64,000 nt of DNA, taken from positions 148,177 through 212,176 of the forward strand of contig NZ_KZ626842.1 in assembly GCF_002911015.1 (NCBI RefSeq), read 5' to 3'. The position numbers were made by a program, and so were the translations under genes. Each line of letters opens with the position of its first letter. Within the stretch, counting starts at the first letter, position 1. Shown here one piece after another: positions 25,784 to 34,322 of the stretch. The stretch comes from Streptomyces populi (GTDB lineage: Bacteria; Actinomycetota; Actinomycetes; Streptomycetales; Streptomycetaceae). The notes under the pieces are model-generated. The model was given only the letters and a program-made list of their open reading frames with translations, had not been told where the DNA came from and searched no databases.

Positions 25784-26836
25784 TCACCAGTCGCCGTCCT
25801 CGACGGGCTTGCCCGGCGCGTCACCGAGCGGCTGCACCTGCTGGGGCGAGGGCTGCTGCCAGGGCTCGTGGTCGTCGCCCAGCCAGTCGCCGACGGGCCG
25901 CACCGCGCCGAGCCCGTCCGTGGGCGCCAGATCGTCGGCGTCCTGGTCGTAGTAGTCGAACCAGGGGAGCCCCGCGCGGGTGTACGCCGCACGGTCCACC
26001 GGGGACGGCGGCGGCGCCTCGCCGGTGATGCGGCGCCACTGCGGAGGCGTCACCAGGTGGACGAACACGCGTCCGCCCGGTTCCTTCGCCCATGCCTTCA
26101 GCGGCCGCTCGTCGCGGTAGACCTCCTGGCGCATCGAACCGCCGACGCCGAGGCCCATCGCCGGGGCCCTGTGCGCCCGGTCCCGGGCGGCCCCGCCGGG
26201 CCGGGGAGCGGCACCGGGCGCGGGCGGCGCGGCCATCATCGGCATGGCCGCGCCCGGCGCCCGGGGCATCCGTCGGCGCTCCTCCGCCCGGCGGCGCTCC
26301 GCCTCCCGCCACGCGGCCAGCTCCCCGGCCTCGAGCGGGAACGACTGGAGCTGGACACCGCCCCAGACCTCCTCACCGGTGACCTGGCCCTCGACCGTCG
26401 CCCCCAGCCCGAGCGGCACGGCCACGAACTGACGGACCGTCCCCTTGCCGGAGTTGATCCCGTCGAGCCATGGCTGCCGGGGCAGCGTGAGGTAGTTCTG
26501 CGGGTCACGGGTGAGCCGGGAGCTCCACGGCTTGCCGGAGACGGCACACACCTTGCCGACGCCCACCTGCAACGCGGCCGGCTCCGCCGTCCCGGCGAAA
26601 CTCAGCCACATGGCCTCGCGCAGGTACACCGGCAGCATCACGCCGCCCCGCGCCCGCCACTCGGCCGGCACCCGGTCCCCGTAGTCCTCGACGCGCCGGA
26701 CGGGGAACTCGCCGAGCCCCGGCGGCAGCGCGTGCGTGCCCGTCTCGGGCAGGCGCAGCGTCCGTACGAACCGCACCTGCACCCCGCCCGGCAGCCGCAG
26801 TGCGTTCCCGTCGATCCGTACGGTGTCCTCGGTCAT
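25784..26836 (-). CDS. Conserved hypothetical protein, unrecognised
   Basis: 350 residues, not assigned to a known family. It begins MTEDTVRIDGNALRLPGG. The N-terminal 170 residues look globular, with repeated references to a short beta-rich motif (LRLPETGTHALPPGLGEFPVR). A charged helix (AAWREAERRRAEERRR) is followed by an Ala/Pro/Gly/Met linker (about 195-225). A C-terminal domain then includes FVHLVTPPQWRRITGEAPP and an acidic tail. No signal peptide or membrane helix is seen. It lies between a lactonase-like gene and an FUSC-type membrane gene on the same strand; an association with the latter is possible but unproven. Confidence 0.72.
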   Translation of the reverse strand: MTEDTVRIDGNALRLPGGVQVRFVRTLRLPETGTHALPPGLGEFPVRRVEDYGDRVPAEWRARGGVMLPVYLREAMWLSFAGTAEPAALQVGVGKVCAVSGKPWSSRLTRDPQNYLTLPRQPWLDGINSGKGTVRQFVAVPLGLGATVEGQVTGEEVWGGVQLQSFPLEAGELAAWREAERRRAEERRRMPRAPGAAMPMMAAPPAPGAAPRPGGAARDRAHRAPAMGLGVGGSMRQEVYRDERPLKAWAKEPGGRVFVHLVTPPQWRRITGEAPPPSPVDRAAYTRAGLPWFDYYDQDADDLAPTDGLGAVRPVGDWLGDDHEPWQQPSPQQVQPLGDAPGKPVEDGDW

Positions 26837-26924
26837 CCGTCCGCCCCTTCGCTCGCCCTGTCCGCGGCCACGCCGGGCGGCTCACCGCCCCACGACGCCG
26901 TGCCGTCTCCCCACACGGAACCCG

Positions 26925-28172
26925 TCACCTAGAACGCCCGGACGCGGTGGAACGGTTCCGGCGCGGCAGGCGCAGCCGGCCGCGCAGCCGGGTGAGGCGC
27001 GGCCGGCGCTCGCGCTGCTCACGGGCGCAGCGGTCCAGTTCCTCGAACAGCCGCCTGGTGCGGTGCTCGGTGTCGAGCTCGTCGAGGATCCGGGTGATCT
27101 CGGCCAGGACGGAGCCGTGCAGCTGCCACTGGCTCGGGTCGCGCCGGACCTCGTCGAGGAACAGCTGGGCCAGTTTGTCGCGGGTTGCGGCGGCGGCGGC
27201 GAGTTGCGCGCTGAGCCGTTCCTCCGCGGACTCCGCGTTCTGCGTGACGTCGGTGGTCACCAGCACCGCGAAGCTGACGATGGCGTCGGCGACCTCGGAC
27301 AGCAGCTCCTGAAGGACGATCCCGGCCTGCGGTTCGAACAGGGGCCGGGGTTCGCGCTCCTTGGCCAGGTCGGTGAGACTGCGCGCGATGACCCGCAGGA
27401 CCACCGTGCAGATCTCCAGGGTGTCCAGGCCGGTCCGCAGCACGACCCGGTGCAGCAGCCCCTCGCGCACCCGCGGGTTGAGCTTGAGGCTGTCCTCGGC
27501 CTGCCGCAGGGCGGCGTCCACCCCGGCGATGTCGTTGTCGAGCCGGCGGGCCTCGTGCAGCCGCTCGGCCGCCACATGGAACGGCGTGTGCGCGACGGCG
27601 CCCTCGCCGACCCGCAGCATCAGCTGCCGCATCCGGCGCGCCAGGTCCTCGATCTGCTCCCCGGCCACACCCACCCACACGGGTGGCGCGAGCACGAGGT
27701 TGCAGGCGAGGCCCACGACCGCCCCGATCAGCGTCTCCAGCACGCGGGCCCACGCGGTGCTGCCCACCCGGGTGACACCGAGGACCAGCATGGCGCTGAT
27801 CGCCACCTCCGGCACGAACTCGTCGACCCGGACGAGATGTCCCACCACCAGCGAGGCGAGGATGATCAGACCCAGACTCCACCAGGTCAGACCCACCAGG
27901 CTGCTGAAGCCGATGGCGATGACGACGCCCACCACCACGGAGTTCACCCGCCGGATCGCGGTGGTGATCGTCGAGTACAGGGTGACCTGGACGACCAGCA
28001 GCGCGGTCAGGGGAGCGGTCAGCGGCGCGGGCTCGGGACTGAGATGGATGGCCACCACGTACGCGATCGTCGCGGCGGCCGTCGAACGAAGTGTCTGGAC
28101 GACCACCGGCTCCCGGCGCCGCTCCACGATCTTCGCGACGGATGCCGTCCACTCACCACGTGCCTCGTGCAT
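26925..28172 (-). CDS. FUSC/aromatic acid exporter-type membrane protein
   Basis: 415 residues. About six hydrophobic segments occupy residues 20-165 (TIAYVVAIHLS, TALLVVQVTLYSTITTAI, VVVGVVIAIGFSSLVGL, LGLIILASLVVGHLV, ISAMLVLGVTRVGS, LIGAVVGLACNLVLAP). A long cytoplasmic helical domain with charged heptads follows to the C-terminus. This is the half-length FUSC/ArAE layout linked to export of aromatic or other organic acids. ATG at 28172 is chosen because upstream codons have no conserved sequence; a possible AAGGCACC site precedes it. It begins divergently from a DinB-fold gene, sharing a 119-bp spacer. Confidence 0.82.
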   Translation of the reverse strand: MHEARGEWTASVAKIVERRREPVVVQTLRSTAAATIAYVVAIHLSPEPAPLTAPLTALLVVQVTLYSTITTAIRRVNSVVVGVVIAIGFSSLVGLTWWSLGLIILASLVVGHLVRVDEFVPEVAISAMLVLGVTRVGSTAWARVLETLIGAVVGLACNLVLAPPVWVGVAGEQIEDLARRMRQLMLRVGEGAVAHTPFHVAAERLHEARRLDNDIAGVDAALRQAEDSLKLNPRVREGLLHRVVLRTGLDTLEICTVVLRVIARSLTDLAKEREPRPLFEPQAGIVLQELLSEVADAIVSFAVLVTTDVTQNAESAEERLSAQLAAAAATRDKLAQLFLDEVRRDPSQWQLHGSVLAEITRILDELDTEHRTRRLFEELDRCAREQRERRPRLTRLRGRLRLPRRNRSTASGRSR

Positions 28173-28291
28173 CCTTGGTGCCTTCCCGCTCGACACGGAT
28201 ACCGAACGTGTCGATCGCGGACCGTACCTGTCCGCAAGGGGCCCTAGATTGAAGGCATCGGCTGGATCGGACCGCACCAGGAGGCACCGGA

Positions 28292-28897
28292 ATGAGCGCG
28301 ATGAGCGATCTCGAGGGCATCGAACTGCTGACGCTGTCCCACGACCGGCTGCGCGCCGTGGTCGCGGGTGTGCCGGAGGGCGCGTGGTCGGCGCCCACGC
28401 CGTGCAGCGAGTGGACGGTGGCCCAGGTGCTCAACCACGCCCGGCTCGACCAGCAGGCGTACGGCGCGGCGGTCACCGGCGCCGGGTGGCCCGAGGCGGA
28501 CCCCTTCCACCCGGCCGACGCGCTGGAGGCCGATGTGACGGCGGAGCTCGACAAGGTCCTCACCGGCGTCGCCGGTGTCTACGCGGACCTGCCCGTCGGC
28601 GCGGAGGAGGTGGCGACGCCGCTCGGGCCGCTGCCACCGCGCGTGGCGGCGGCAGCGGCCGCCATGGACGCCGCCGTGCACGCCTGGGACATCGCCGTGG
28701 CAACCGGCCAGGCGTCACCCCTCGACGACGCCCTGGCCGGGGGCGTCCGGCTCGCGGCGGACCGGCTGGCCGACCACCTCCGCGACGCGTTCGGCGTGTT
28801 CGCCGCCGCGCGCGAGGTGCCGGAGGGCGCCGGCCGGGCCGAGGCGCTGCTCGCCTTCCTGGGCCGCGACCCGCACTGGACGCCGGCCGGTTCCTGA
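28292..28897 (+). CDS. TIGR03086-type DinB-fold (mycothiol-dependent enzyme-like) protein
   Basis: 201 residues of the TIGR03086/maleylpyruvate-isomerase-like group. The N-terminal four-helix bundle contains WTVAQVLNHARLDQQAYGAAV with a metal-ligand His, and MDAAVHAWDIAVATGQ supplies a second His pair, as in mycothiol-using DinB proteins. The substrate is unknown; family members act in detoxification or isomerisation with mycothiol. ATG at 28292 has an AGGAGG site about 8 bases upstream. Monocistronic. Confidence 0.88.
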   Translation: MSAMSDLEGIELLTLSHDRLRAVVAGVPEGAWSAPTPCSEWTVAQVLNHARLDQQAYGAAVTGAGWPEADPFHPADALEADVTAELDKVLTGVAGVYADLPVGAEEVATPLGPLPPRVAAAAAAMDAAVHAWDIAVATGQASPLDDALAGGVRLAADRLADHLRDAFGVFAAAREVPEGAGRAEALLAFLGRDPHWTPAGS

Positions 28898-28972
28898 CGG
28901 ACCCCGGCTTCTCGCGGCCTCCGGCGCCGGAGCGGCGGCCACGGTCCGCGGTTCGTACGTGCGCCCGTGGTC

Positions 28973-29467
28973 TCAGTCGCGCAGCTTCGCCAGGAAGGCG
29001 GACAGATTGCCGACCGTCCGGGCGATCTGCTGCTCCGTCGTGAGGGACTCCTCGAAGCGGCTGCCCGACAGGGGGGTCTTCTTCCCCCGGACGTAGAGGG
29101 AACAGGCGAGGTCGGCGCAGACGTAGACGCCGACCGAGTTGCCCTCGCGGCCCGCCGCTCCCGCCTTGCGGGCGGTCATCAGGGAGACGCCGCCGCCGGG
29201 GTGCGTCGTCAGGCACAGCGAGCACATGCTCCGGTGCAGGAACCCGTGCCGGGACGGGGGGAGGCGCAGGGTGACGCCCACGAGATCCCCGTCCCGTTCG
29301 GACACGAGATAACTCCGGTCGGGCGCGCCGGGATCCCGCCAGCCCAGGAAGTCCAGGTCGTCCCAGGGAAGCCCGTCGAGATCGCGAGGCGTGGCGAGCC
29401 GCTTGGCCTCCCCCCGGGAGCAGTTGACGAACGAGTCACGGATGGCCTGCTCGGTGAGCGCGCGCAC
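28973..29467 (-). CDS. FBP-domain (treble-clef zinc finger) protein
   Basis: 164 residues. It resembles the FBP family, in which a C-terminal treble-clef zinc finger related to the elongation factor G-binding protein is found. Cysteine pairs CSLCLTTH (about 82-85) and CADLACSLYVRGK (about 117-122) are the probable zinc ligands. The C-terminus SRFEESLTTEQQIARTVGNLSAFLAKL is helical. A ribosome-associated role is possible by homology, not shown here. GTG at 29467 is the start. A perfect 17-bp-arm palindrome 25 bp upstream is likely its operator. Confidence 0.8.
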   Translation of the reverse strand: MRALTEQAIRDSFVNCSRGEAKRLATPRDLDGLPWDDLDFLGWRDPGAPDRSYLVSERDGDLVGVTLRLPPSRHGFLHRSMCSLCLTTHPGGGVSLMTARKAGAAGREGNSVGVYVCADLACSLYVRGKKTPLSGSRFEESLTTEQQIARTVGNLSAFLAKLRD

Positions 29468-29491
29468 GGGGTTCTCCTGGTCTCCGGATGC

Positions 29492-29530
29492 CTTCGATCA
29501 AAACCTAGGGGCACTAGGTTTTGATCGAAG
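29492..29530. promoter_or_regulatory. Perfect 17-bp-arm palindrome upstream of the FBP gene
   Basis: CTTCGATCAAAACCTAG (29492-29508) and its exact complement CTAGGTTTTGATCGAAG (29514-29530) flank a GGGCA spacer. A further CCTAGG follows at about 29534. It lies 25 bp upstream of the leftward GTG start and 165 bp upstream of the rightward Trypco1 gene, so it may control either. Its AT content stands out from the surroundings. Confidence 0.85.
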
Positions 29531-29694
29531 GTACCTAGGTCGACGAAAGGGATCCACCGGATTTCGGCGGAAGCTCCGGGTGCCGGTCCGCCCGCCGTCT
29601 CACTCGTACGACTCACCCCGCATGCGGCATATGTCGGCGTCAAGAATGCTGGTCAGGTGGTTGGAGAGCCGGTACGAGAGGCGGGCTGGGCGCG

Positions 29695-30048
29695 ATGACA
29701 TCTCTGACGCGGATTCCGTTGGACGGCGGAGGCGTCCTCCTGGTCGAGCGACCGGCCGCCGCCGCGGGGGACGGGCCGGTGAAAGCCGGTCGCATCGGCG
29801 ATGCCGTACGCGAGTTGCCGATGACGTTGCAGGGAGCGCTGGAGCCGATCACGGAGGCCGCCCACGCCACTCTCGAACAGCTGCGCAAGGCCCGGCCCGA
29901 CGTGATCACCGTCAGGTTCGGCGTCGAACTCGGGGCCCAGGCCGGGGCCGTCATCACCAGGACCGAGGCCAACTGCCACCTCACCGTGACCGTGACCTGG
30001 AAGCGCGACGGAGTGGAGCCTCCGCCCCCGACCGAGAGCACGAGTTGA
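29695..30048 (+). CDS. Trypco1 (CU044_2847) protein, partner of the protease-STAND gene
   Basis: 117-residue protein of the trypsin-co-occurring domain 1 group. It has the family pattern of an N-terminal strand (TRIPLDGGGVLLVE), then IGDAVRELPMTLQGALEPITEAAHATLEQLRKARPDVITVRFGVELGAQAGAVITRTEANCHLTVTV split over a helix and two strands. These small proteins are known to sit next to trypsin-like protease and STAND genes in NTP-dependent conflict systems; their mechanism is unknown. ATG at 29695. Its stop is only four bases before the GTG of the giant downstream gene, so the two form one operon. Confidence 0.85.
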   Translation: MTSLTRIPLDGGGVLLVERPAAAAGDGPVKAGRIGDAVRELPMTLQGALEPITEAAHATLEQLRKARPDVITVRFGVELGAQAGAVITRTEANCHLTVTVTWKRDGVEPPPPTESTS

Positions 30049-30052
30049 TCCC

Positions 30053-33000
30053 GTGGCCGGCGAGGAGGAGGTACCGGAGGGCGGCACCGCATCGGACCTG
30101 GTCGCGGCCGTGGCCCAGATCATCGGCCCGGACGGGGCCGTGGCCGGGACGGGATTCATGGTGGCCGACGGGGTCGTGGTCACGTGTGCGCACGTCGTCG
30201 AAGCGGCCGGGAGCGGGCCCGGGGAGGGGGTCCTGCTGTCCTTTCCCCATGTGCGGGGCGCGGACCGCGTGGAGGGCTGGGTCCCGGGCGAGCTGTGGCG
30301 TTCCCCCGAGGCCGAGGACGTGGCCTTCGTCCGGCTGAACGGCACACCGGCGGGGGCGCGGACGATGCCGTTGGGTTCCGCGGAAGGATGCAGAGGCCGC
30401 CAGATCCGTTCCTTCGGATTCCCCGCCCAGGCCCCGCCGGAAGGGCACTTCGGCTTCGGCGTGGCCGGCGATCTGCTGCCGGGAGCGGACGGCAGGTGCA
30501 CGCACCTCCAGCTGACCGCCGCGAACGACCTCACCACCGGCTTCAGCGGCGGACCCGTCCTCGACGAGACGACCGGCTTGGTCCTCGGCATGCTCACCGA
30601 GATCGCCGCGCCCGACGCGTACGAACGCGGGCAGGGCATCGCGTACGTCACTCCGACGCAGGTGCTGCGGGAGGTCATGCCGGAGCTGGCCGAGCGCGAG
30701 GTCTGCCCCTACCGGGGGCTGGAGCCGTTCACCGCGGAGCACGCGCAGTGGTTCCAGGGCCGCCAGGACGCCGTGCGGCAGGTCCTGACGAACCTGGCCC
30801 GGCAACAGCGGCTGACGCTGCTGCTCGGGCCGTCGGGGTCGGGCAAGTCGTCGCTGATCCAGGCGGGTGTGCTGCGGGCGCTGGCGGCGGGGGAGCTGCC
30901 GGGGAGCGACCGCTGGCTGCCCGTCCTCACCCGGCCGAGGCAGGACATGCTCGCCGAGATCGAACGGGCGGGGCTGCCGGGGGCGAGCAGTGACGGGATC
31001 GTGGCGGCGGTCAACCGGAGGCTCGTCGCCGATCCCGGTCATCAGCGCGTCCTGCTGGTCATCGACCAGTTCGAGGAACTCCTGGTCCAGACGGCCAAGG
31101 GGCGGCTGCGGGACCTCCTGTCCGCCATCGACGAGGTCACCACCGCCACCGACCCGTACACCAAGCTCACCGTGATCCTGATCATGCGTGACGACTTCTA
31201 CCCCCAACTGGCTTCCCTGGCGCCCAAGTTGCTGGAAGCCGCGATGCCGGGGCTCCTCAACGTACCGGGCACGCTGAGCCAGCAGGACCTGCACGACATC
31301 ATCGTCCTGCCCGCCCGGGACGTGGGACTCCACTTCCAGCAGGGGCTCCCCGAGCGGATCATCGGTGATGTCCTGGAGATCACGCCCGAAGGGGCCGTCA
31401 CCTGCCAGGCGCCGGTCACCGTGCTGCCGCTGCTGGAGATGGCGCTCAGCCAGCTCTGGCTCCGGCGGCGGGACGGATACCTCACCCACGAGGCGTACCG
31501 TCGCATCGGAGGGGTCAGCGGAAGCGTGACCACGTGGTGCGACAGCGCCCTGAGCGAACTGTCCGCGGAACAGCGGACCATCGCCCGGCGGACGCTGACG
31601 TCCCTGGTGCACCCCGCCGACCCGGGCCACAACATCACGGCCGTCCGCACGCAGGTCCCCCTCGACGAGCTGCGCGAGCTGGCGGCGGACCCCGACGACC
31701 CTCCCGGCGGTGAGAGGGCCGCCGTCGACGACGTCATCGCCGCCCTCGCGCGCCATCGGATCATCACCACCCAAGCGCTTCACGCTCCGCAGGACCCCGG
31801 TGCTCCCTCCGGGGCGCCGGTGGCCGAGCTGATCCACGAGGCTCTCATCCGCGACTGGGGCGCCCTGCGCGAGTGGGTCAGCCAGGACCACCGTTTCCAG
31901 GAATGGCTCGACCACATCCGTGAGCGGCAGGCCCACTGGGCCGTGGCGAAGGACCCCGGGGACCTGCTGGGCGGGACAGCGCTGGCGGAGGGGCTCGAAT
32001 GGTCGCGGCGGCGTCGGCTGCCGGCCGAGATCGCGGGTTACCTCGACGCCAGCAGGCAGCGCCAGCGGGCCGCCATCCGCCGCAGCAGGCAGCTCAACGG
32101 GGTTCTCGGCTGCCTGCTGGTCCTCGCCCTGCTGGCCGCGGGGGGCGCGATCTGGCAGTGGCGGACGGTGATCGCCACGCGGCAGACAGCTCTGTCACGG
32201 CAACTCGCGGCCCAGTCCGACGGACTCTTCGCCGGCAACCCGGAACTGGCCGCGCTGCTGGCCGTTCAGGCATACGGAACCAGCCATACGCCTGAGGCCG
32301 TGGAAAGCCTGCGAAGTGGCGCGACCCTGCCGGTGCACCGCCGACTGTCCGGCCACACCGACGAGGTGTACGCGGTGGCGTTCAGCCATGACGGCCACAC
32401 GCTGGCCACGGGTGGTGCCGACCGGACGGTCCGTCTGTGGGATCCGACCACCGGCAGGGCCCGCGCCACGGTCAAGGACCACACGGGTCAGGTGACGTCG
32501 GTGGCGTTCAGCCCCGACGGGAGCACGCTGGCCACGGGCAGCGCCGACGGGACGGTGCGTCTGCGGGACCCGGTCACCGGCGGGACCCGCACCACACTCG
32601 AAGGACGCCAGGCCGAGGGGGTGTACGCGGTGGCGTTCAGCCCCGACGGCCACACCCTCGCCACGGGCTGCGCCGACGGGACGGTGCGTCTACGGGACCC
32701 GGTCACCGGCAGGACCCGCGCCACACTCGAAGGGCACAAGGCCGAGGTGTACGCGGTGGCGTTCAGCCCCGACGGCCACACGCTGGCCACGGGTGGCGCC
32801 GACCGGACGGTTCGTCTGTGGGACCCGGCCACCGGAAACCCCCGCAAAACACTCAAAGAGCACACGCAGCCGGTGTCTTCAGTGACGTTCAGCCCCGACG
32901 GCCACACTCTCGCCACCGCCGACGGCTACGACGCTCACCTGAGGGACCCGGTCACCGGCAAGATCCGCGTCACACTCGAAGCCACAGCGTTCGCGATGGC

Positions 33001-34216
33001 CTTCAGCCCGGACAGCAAGACCTTCGCCACCGTCAGCGACCGCCTCGTACAGCTCTGGGACGCAGCCACCAACTCGCTTCGAGCCACCCTCAACGGGCAC
33101 GCCAACGAGGTTCTCGCGCTGGCCTTCAGCCAGGACGGCCGTACCCTCGCCACCGTCGGCCGGGACAAGACGGCACGTCTGTGGAGCGTCACCACCGACA
33201 AGAAGCACGGCACATTCAGGGGACACACCAAAACGGTGTACGAGGTGGCGTTCAGCCCTGACGGACACACCCTCGCCACCGCCAGCGCCGACAAAACCGC
33301 CCGCCTCTGGGACGTGGCCACCGGCAAGACCCGCAGCACGCTCAAAGGACACACCGACGAGGTGAACGAGGTGGCGTTCAGTCCTGACGGCCACACCCTC
33401 GCCACCGCCAGCGACGACTCCACCGCCCGCCTCTGGGATGTGGCCACGGGCGAGTTCCGCAGGAAACTCAAGGGACACAAGGGCAGGGTGTACGGTGCGG
33501 AGTTCAGTCCCGACGGTCGTACCCTCGCCACCGCCAGCGCCGACAAAACCGTCCGTCTTTGGGATGTGGCCACCGGCAGACTCCGCGGCACGCTCAGAGG
33601 ACACACCGACGAGGTGAGCGCGGTGGCGTTCAGTCCCAACGGCCGCACCCTCGCCACCGCCAGCGCCGACACCACCGTACGGCTCTGGGACGTGGCCACC
33701 GAAAAGCCCCGCAGAACACTCACAGGACACAACGACGTGGTGAGCGCGGTGGCGTTCAGTCCCGACGGTCATACCCTCGCCACCGCCAGCGCCGACGAGA
33801 CCGTACGGCTGTGGGATACGGCCACGGGTGACATGCGTATCTCCCTGACCGCGCGCGTCGGATGGGCGAGCGCGGTGGCGTTCAGCCCCGATGGACACAC
33901 CCTCGCCACCGCCGATACCGCCAGCAGCGGCGCGTACAGCGAGACAGTACGGTTGTGGGACGGGATCACCGGCAAGATCCTTACCAGCTTCAAGGTCGAT
34001 GGGATCTATTCGCTGGCGTTCAGTCCTGACGGTCGCACCCTCGCCACCGCCGACGGGGACGTTCAGACAGCCCAGCTGTGGCACGTCAACACATCCCTCA
34101 AGCCCGCCCAGGCGATCAAGCAGATCTGCCACACCTTCGGCCGTGACTTTACCCAGGATGAACGTGCGACCTACCTCCATGACAAGTCGACGAAACACGC
34201 ATGCCCATCCGACTGA
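30053..34216 (+). CDS. Trypsin-like protease / STAND NTPase / membrane / 14-WD40 repeat protein
   Basis: 1387 residues. Residues about 15-205 are a trypsin-like protease with His47 (TCAHVV), Asp89 (AEDVAFVRL) and Ser165 (GFSGGPV). Residues about 220-670 are an nSTAND1-type NTPase (CPYRGLEPFTAEHAQWFQGR; Walker A GPSGSGKSS with Lys265; Walker B LLVIDQFEELL with Asp338). A membrane segment spans about 681-703. Fourteen WD40 repeats (about 762-1347) make two likely seven-bladed propellers, then a short tail. The layout is sensor, switch and effector in one chain, as in prokaryotic conflict proteins; ligand binding by WD40 could trigger NTPase oligomerisation and proteolysis. GTG at 30053. Confidence 0.9.
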   Translation: MAGEEEVPEGGTASDLVAAVAQIIGPDGAVAGTGFMVADGVVVTCAHVVEAAGSGPGEGVLLSFPHVRGADRVEGWVPGELWRSPEAEDVAFVRLNGTPAGARTMPLGSAEGCRGRQIRSFGFPAQAPPEGHFGFGVAGDLLPGADGRCTHLQLTAANDLTTGFSGGPVLDETTGLVLGMLTEIAAPDAYERGQGIAYVTPTQVLREVMPELAEREVCPYRGLEPFTAEHAQWFQGRQDAVRQVLTNLARQQRLTLLLGPSGSGKSSLIQAGVLRALAAGELPGSDRWLPVLTRPRQDMLAEIERAGLPGASSDGIVAAVNRRLVADPGHQRVLLVIDQFEELLVQTAKGRLRDLLSAIDEVTTATDPYTKLTVILIMRDDFYPQLASLAPKLLEAAMPGLLNVPGTLSQQDLHDIIVLPARDVGLHFQQGLPERIIGDVLEITPEGAVTCQAPVTVLPLLEMALSQLWLRRRDGYLTHEAYRRIGGVSGSVTTWCDSALSELSAEQRTIARRTLTSLVHPADPGHNITAVRTQVPLDELRELAADPDDPPGGERAAVDDVIAALARHRIITTQALHAPQDPGAPSGAPVAELIHEALIRDWGALREWVSQDHRFQEWLDHIRERQAHWAVAKDPGDLLGGTALAEGLEWSRRRRLPAEIAGYLDASRQRQRAAIRRSRQLNGVLGCLLVLALLAAGGAIWQWRTVIATRQTALSRQLAAQSDGLFAGNPELAALLAVQAYGTSHTPEAVESLRSGATLPVHRRLSGHTDEVYAVAFSHDGHTLATGGADRTVRLWDPTTGRARATVKDHTGQVTSVAFSPDGSTLATGSADGTVRLRDPVTGGTRTTLEGRQAEGVYAVAFSPDGHTLATGCADGTVRLRDPVTGRTRATLEGHKAEVYAVAFSPDGHTLATGGADRTVRLWDPATGNPRKTLKEHTQPVSSVTFSPDGHTLATADGYDAHLRDPVTGKIRVTLEATAFAMAFSPDSKTFATVSDRLVQLWDAATNSLRATLNGHANEVLALAFSQDGRTLATVGRDKTARLWSVTTDKKHGTFRGHTKTVYEVAFSPDGHTLATASADKTARLWDVATGKTRSTLKGHTDEVNEVAFSPDGHTLATASDDSTARLWDVATGEFRRKLKGHKGRVYGAEFSPDGRTLATASADKTVRLWDVATGRLRGTLRGHTDEVSAVAFSPNGRTLATASADTTVRLWDVATEKPRRTLTGHNDVVSAVAFSPDGHTLATASADETVRLWDTATGDMRISLTARVGWASAVAFSPDGHTLATADTASSGAYSETVRLWDGITGKILTSFKVDGIYSLAFSPDGRTLATADGDVQTAQLWHVNTSLKPAQAIKQICHTFGRDFTQDERATYLHDKSTKHACPSD
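32335..34095 (+). repeat. 14 tandem WD40-encoding DNA repeats
   Basis: Repeat period is about 120-130 bp, and several units share long near-identical stretches such as GCGGTGGCGTTCAGCCC and CTCGCCACCGCCAGCGCCGA. Blades 8-12 are the most alike; blades 5, 6, 13 and 14 are divergent. High similarity permits unequal recombination and blade-number change. Confidence 0.9.
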
Positions 34217-34243
34217 CGGCAGGCCGCCCCGGGCCCGCCGTCA
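34214..34243. terminator. Hairpin between convergent STAND and GH1 genes
   Basis: TGACGGC (34214-34220) pairs with GCCGTCA (34237-34243), with additional GC pairing inside. It begins at the stop of the STAND gene and lies between two converging genes. There is no U-tract, so it is a plausible but unproven terminator. Confidence 0.55.
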
Positions 34244-34322
34244 CACCTGCCCGGTGCTTGTCGCACTCCGCCTCCGGCGGACCGGCCGGCCGTTCTGGCC
34301 GACCGGCTCGCCGCCGACCGGC

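Noticed and set aside
32335..34095. Regular direct repeats resembling an array
   Set aside because: Period, in-frame coding and WD40 motifs show a protein repeat; no CRISPR-like spacers or cas genes.
29467..34216. Prophage or integrative element carrying the STAND module
   Set aside because: No integrase, att repeats, tRNA or phage structural genes were seen nearby.
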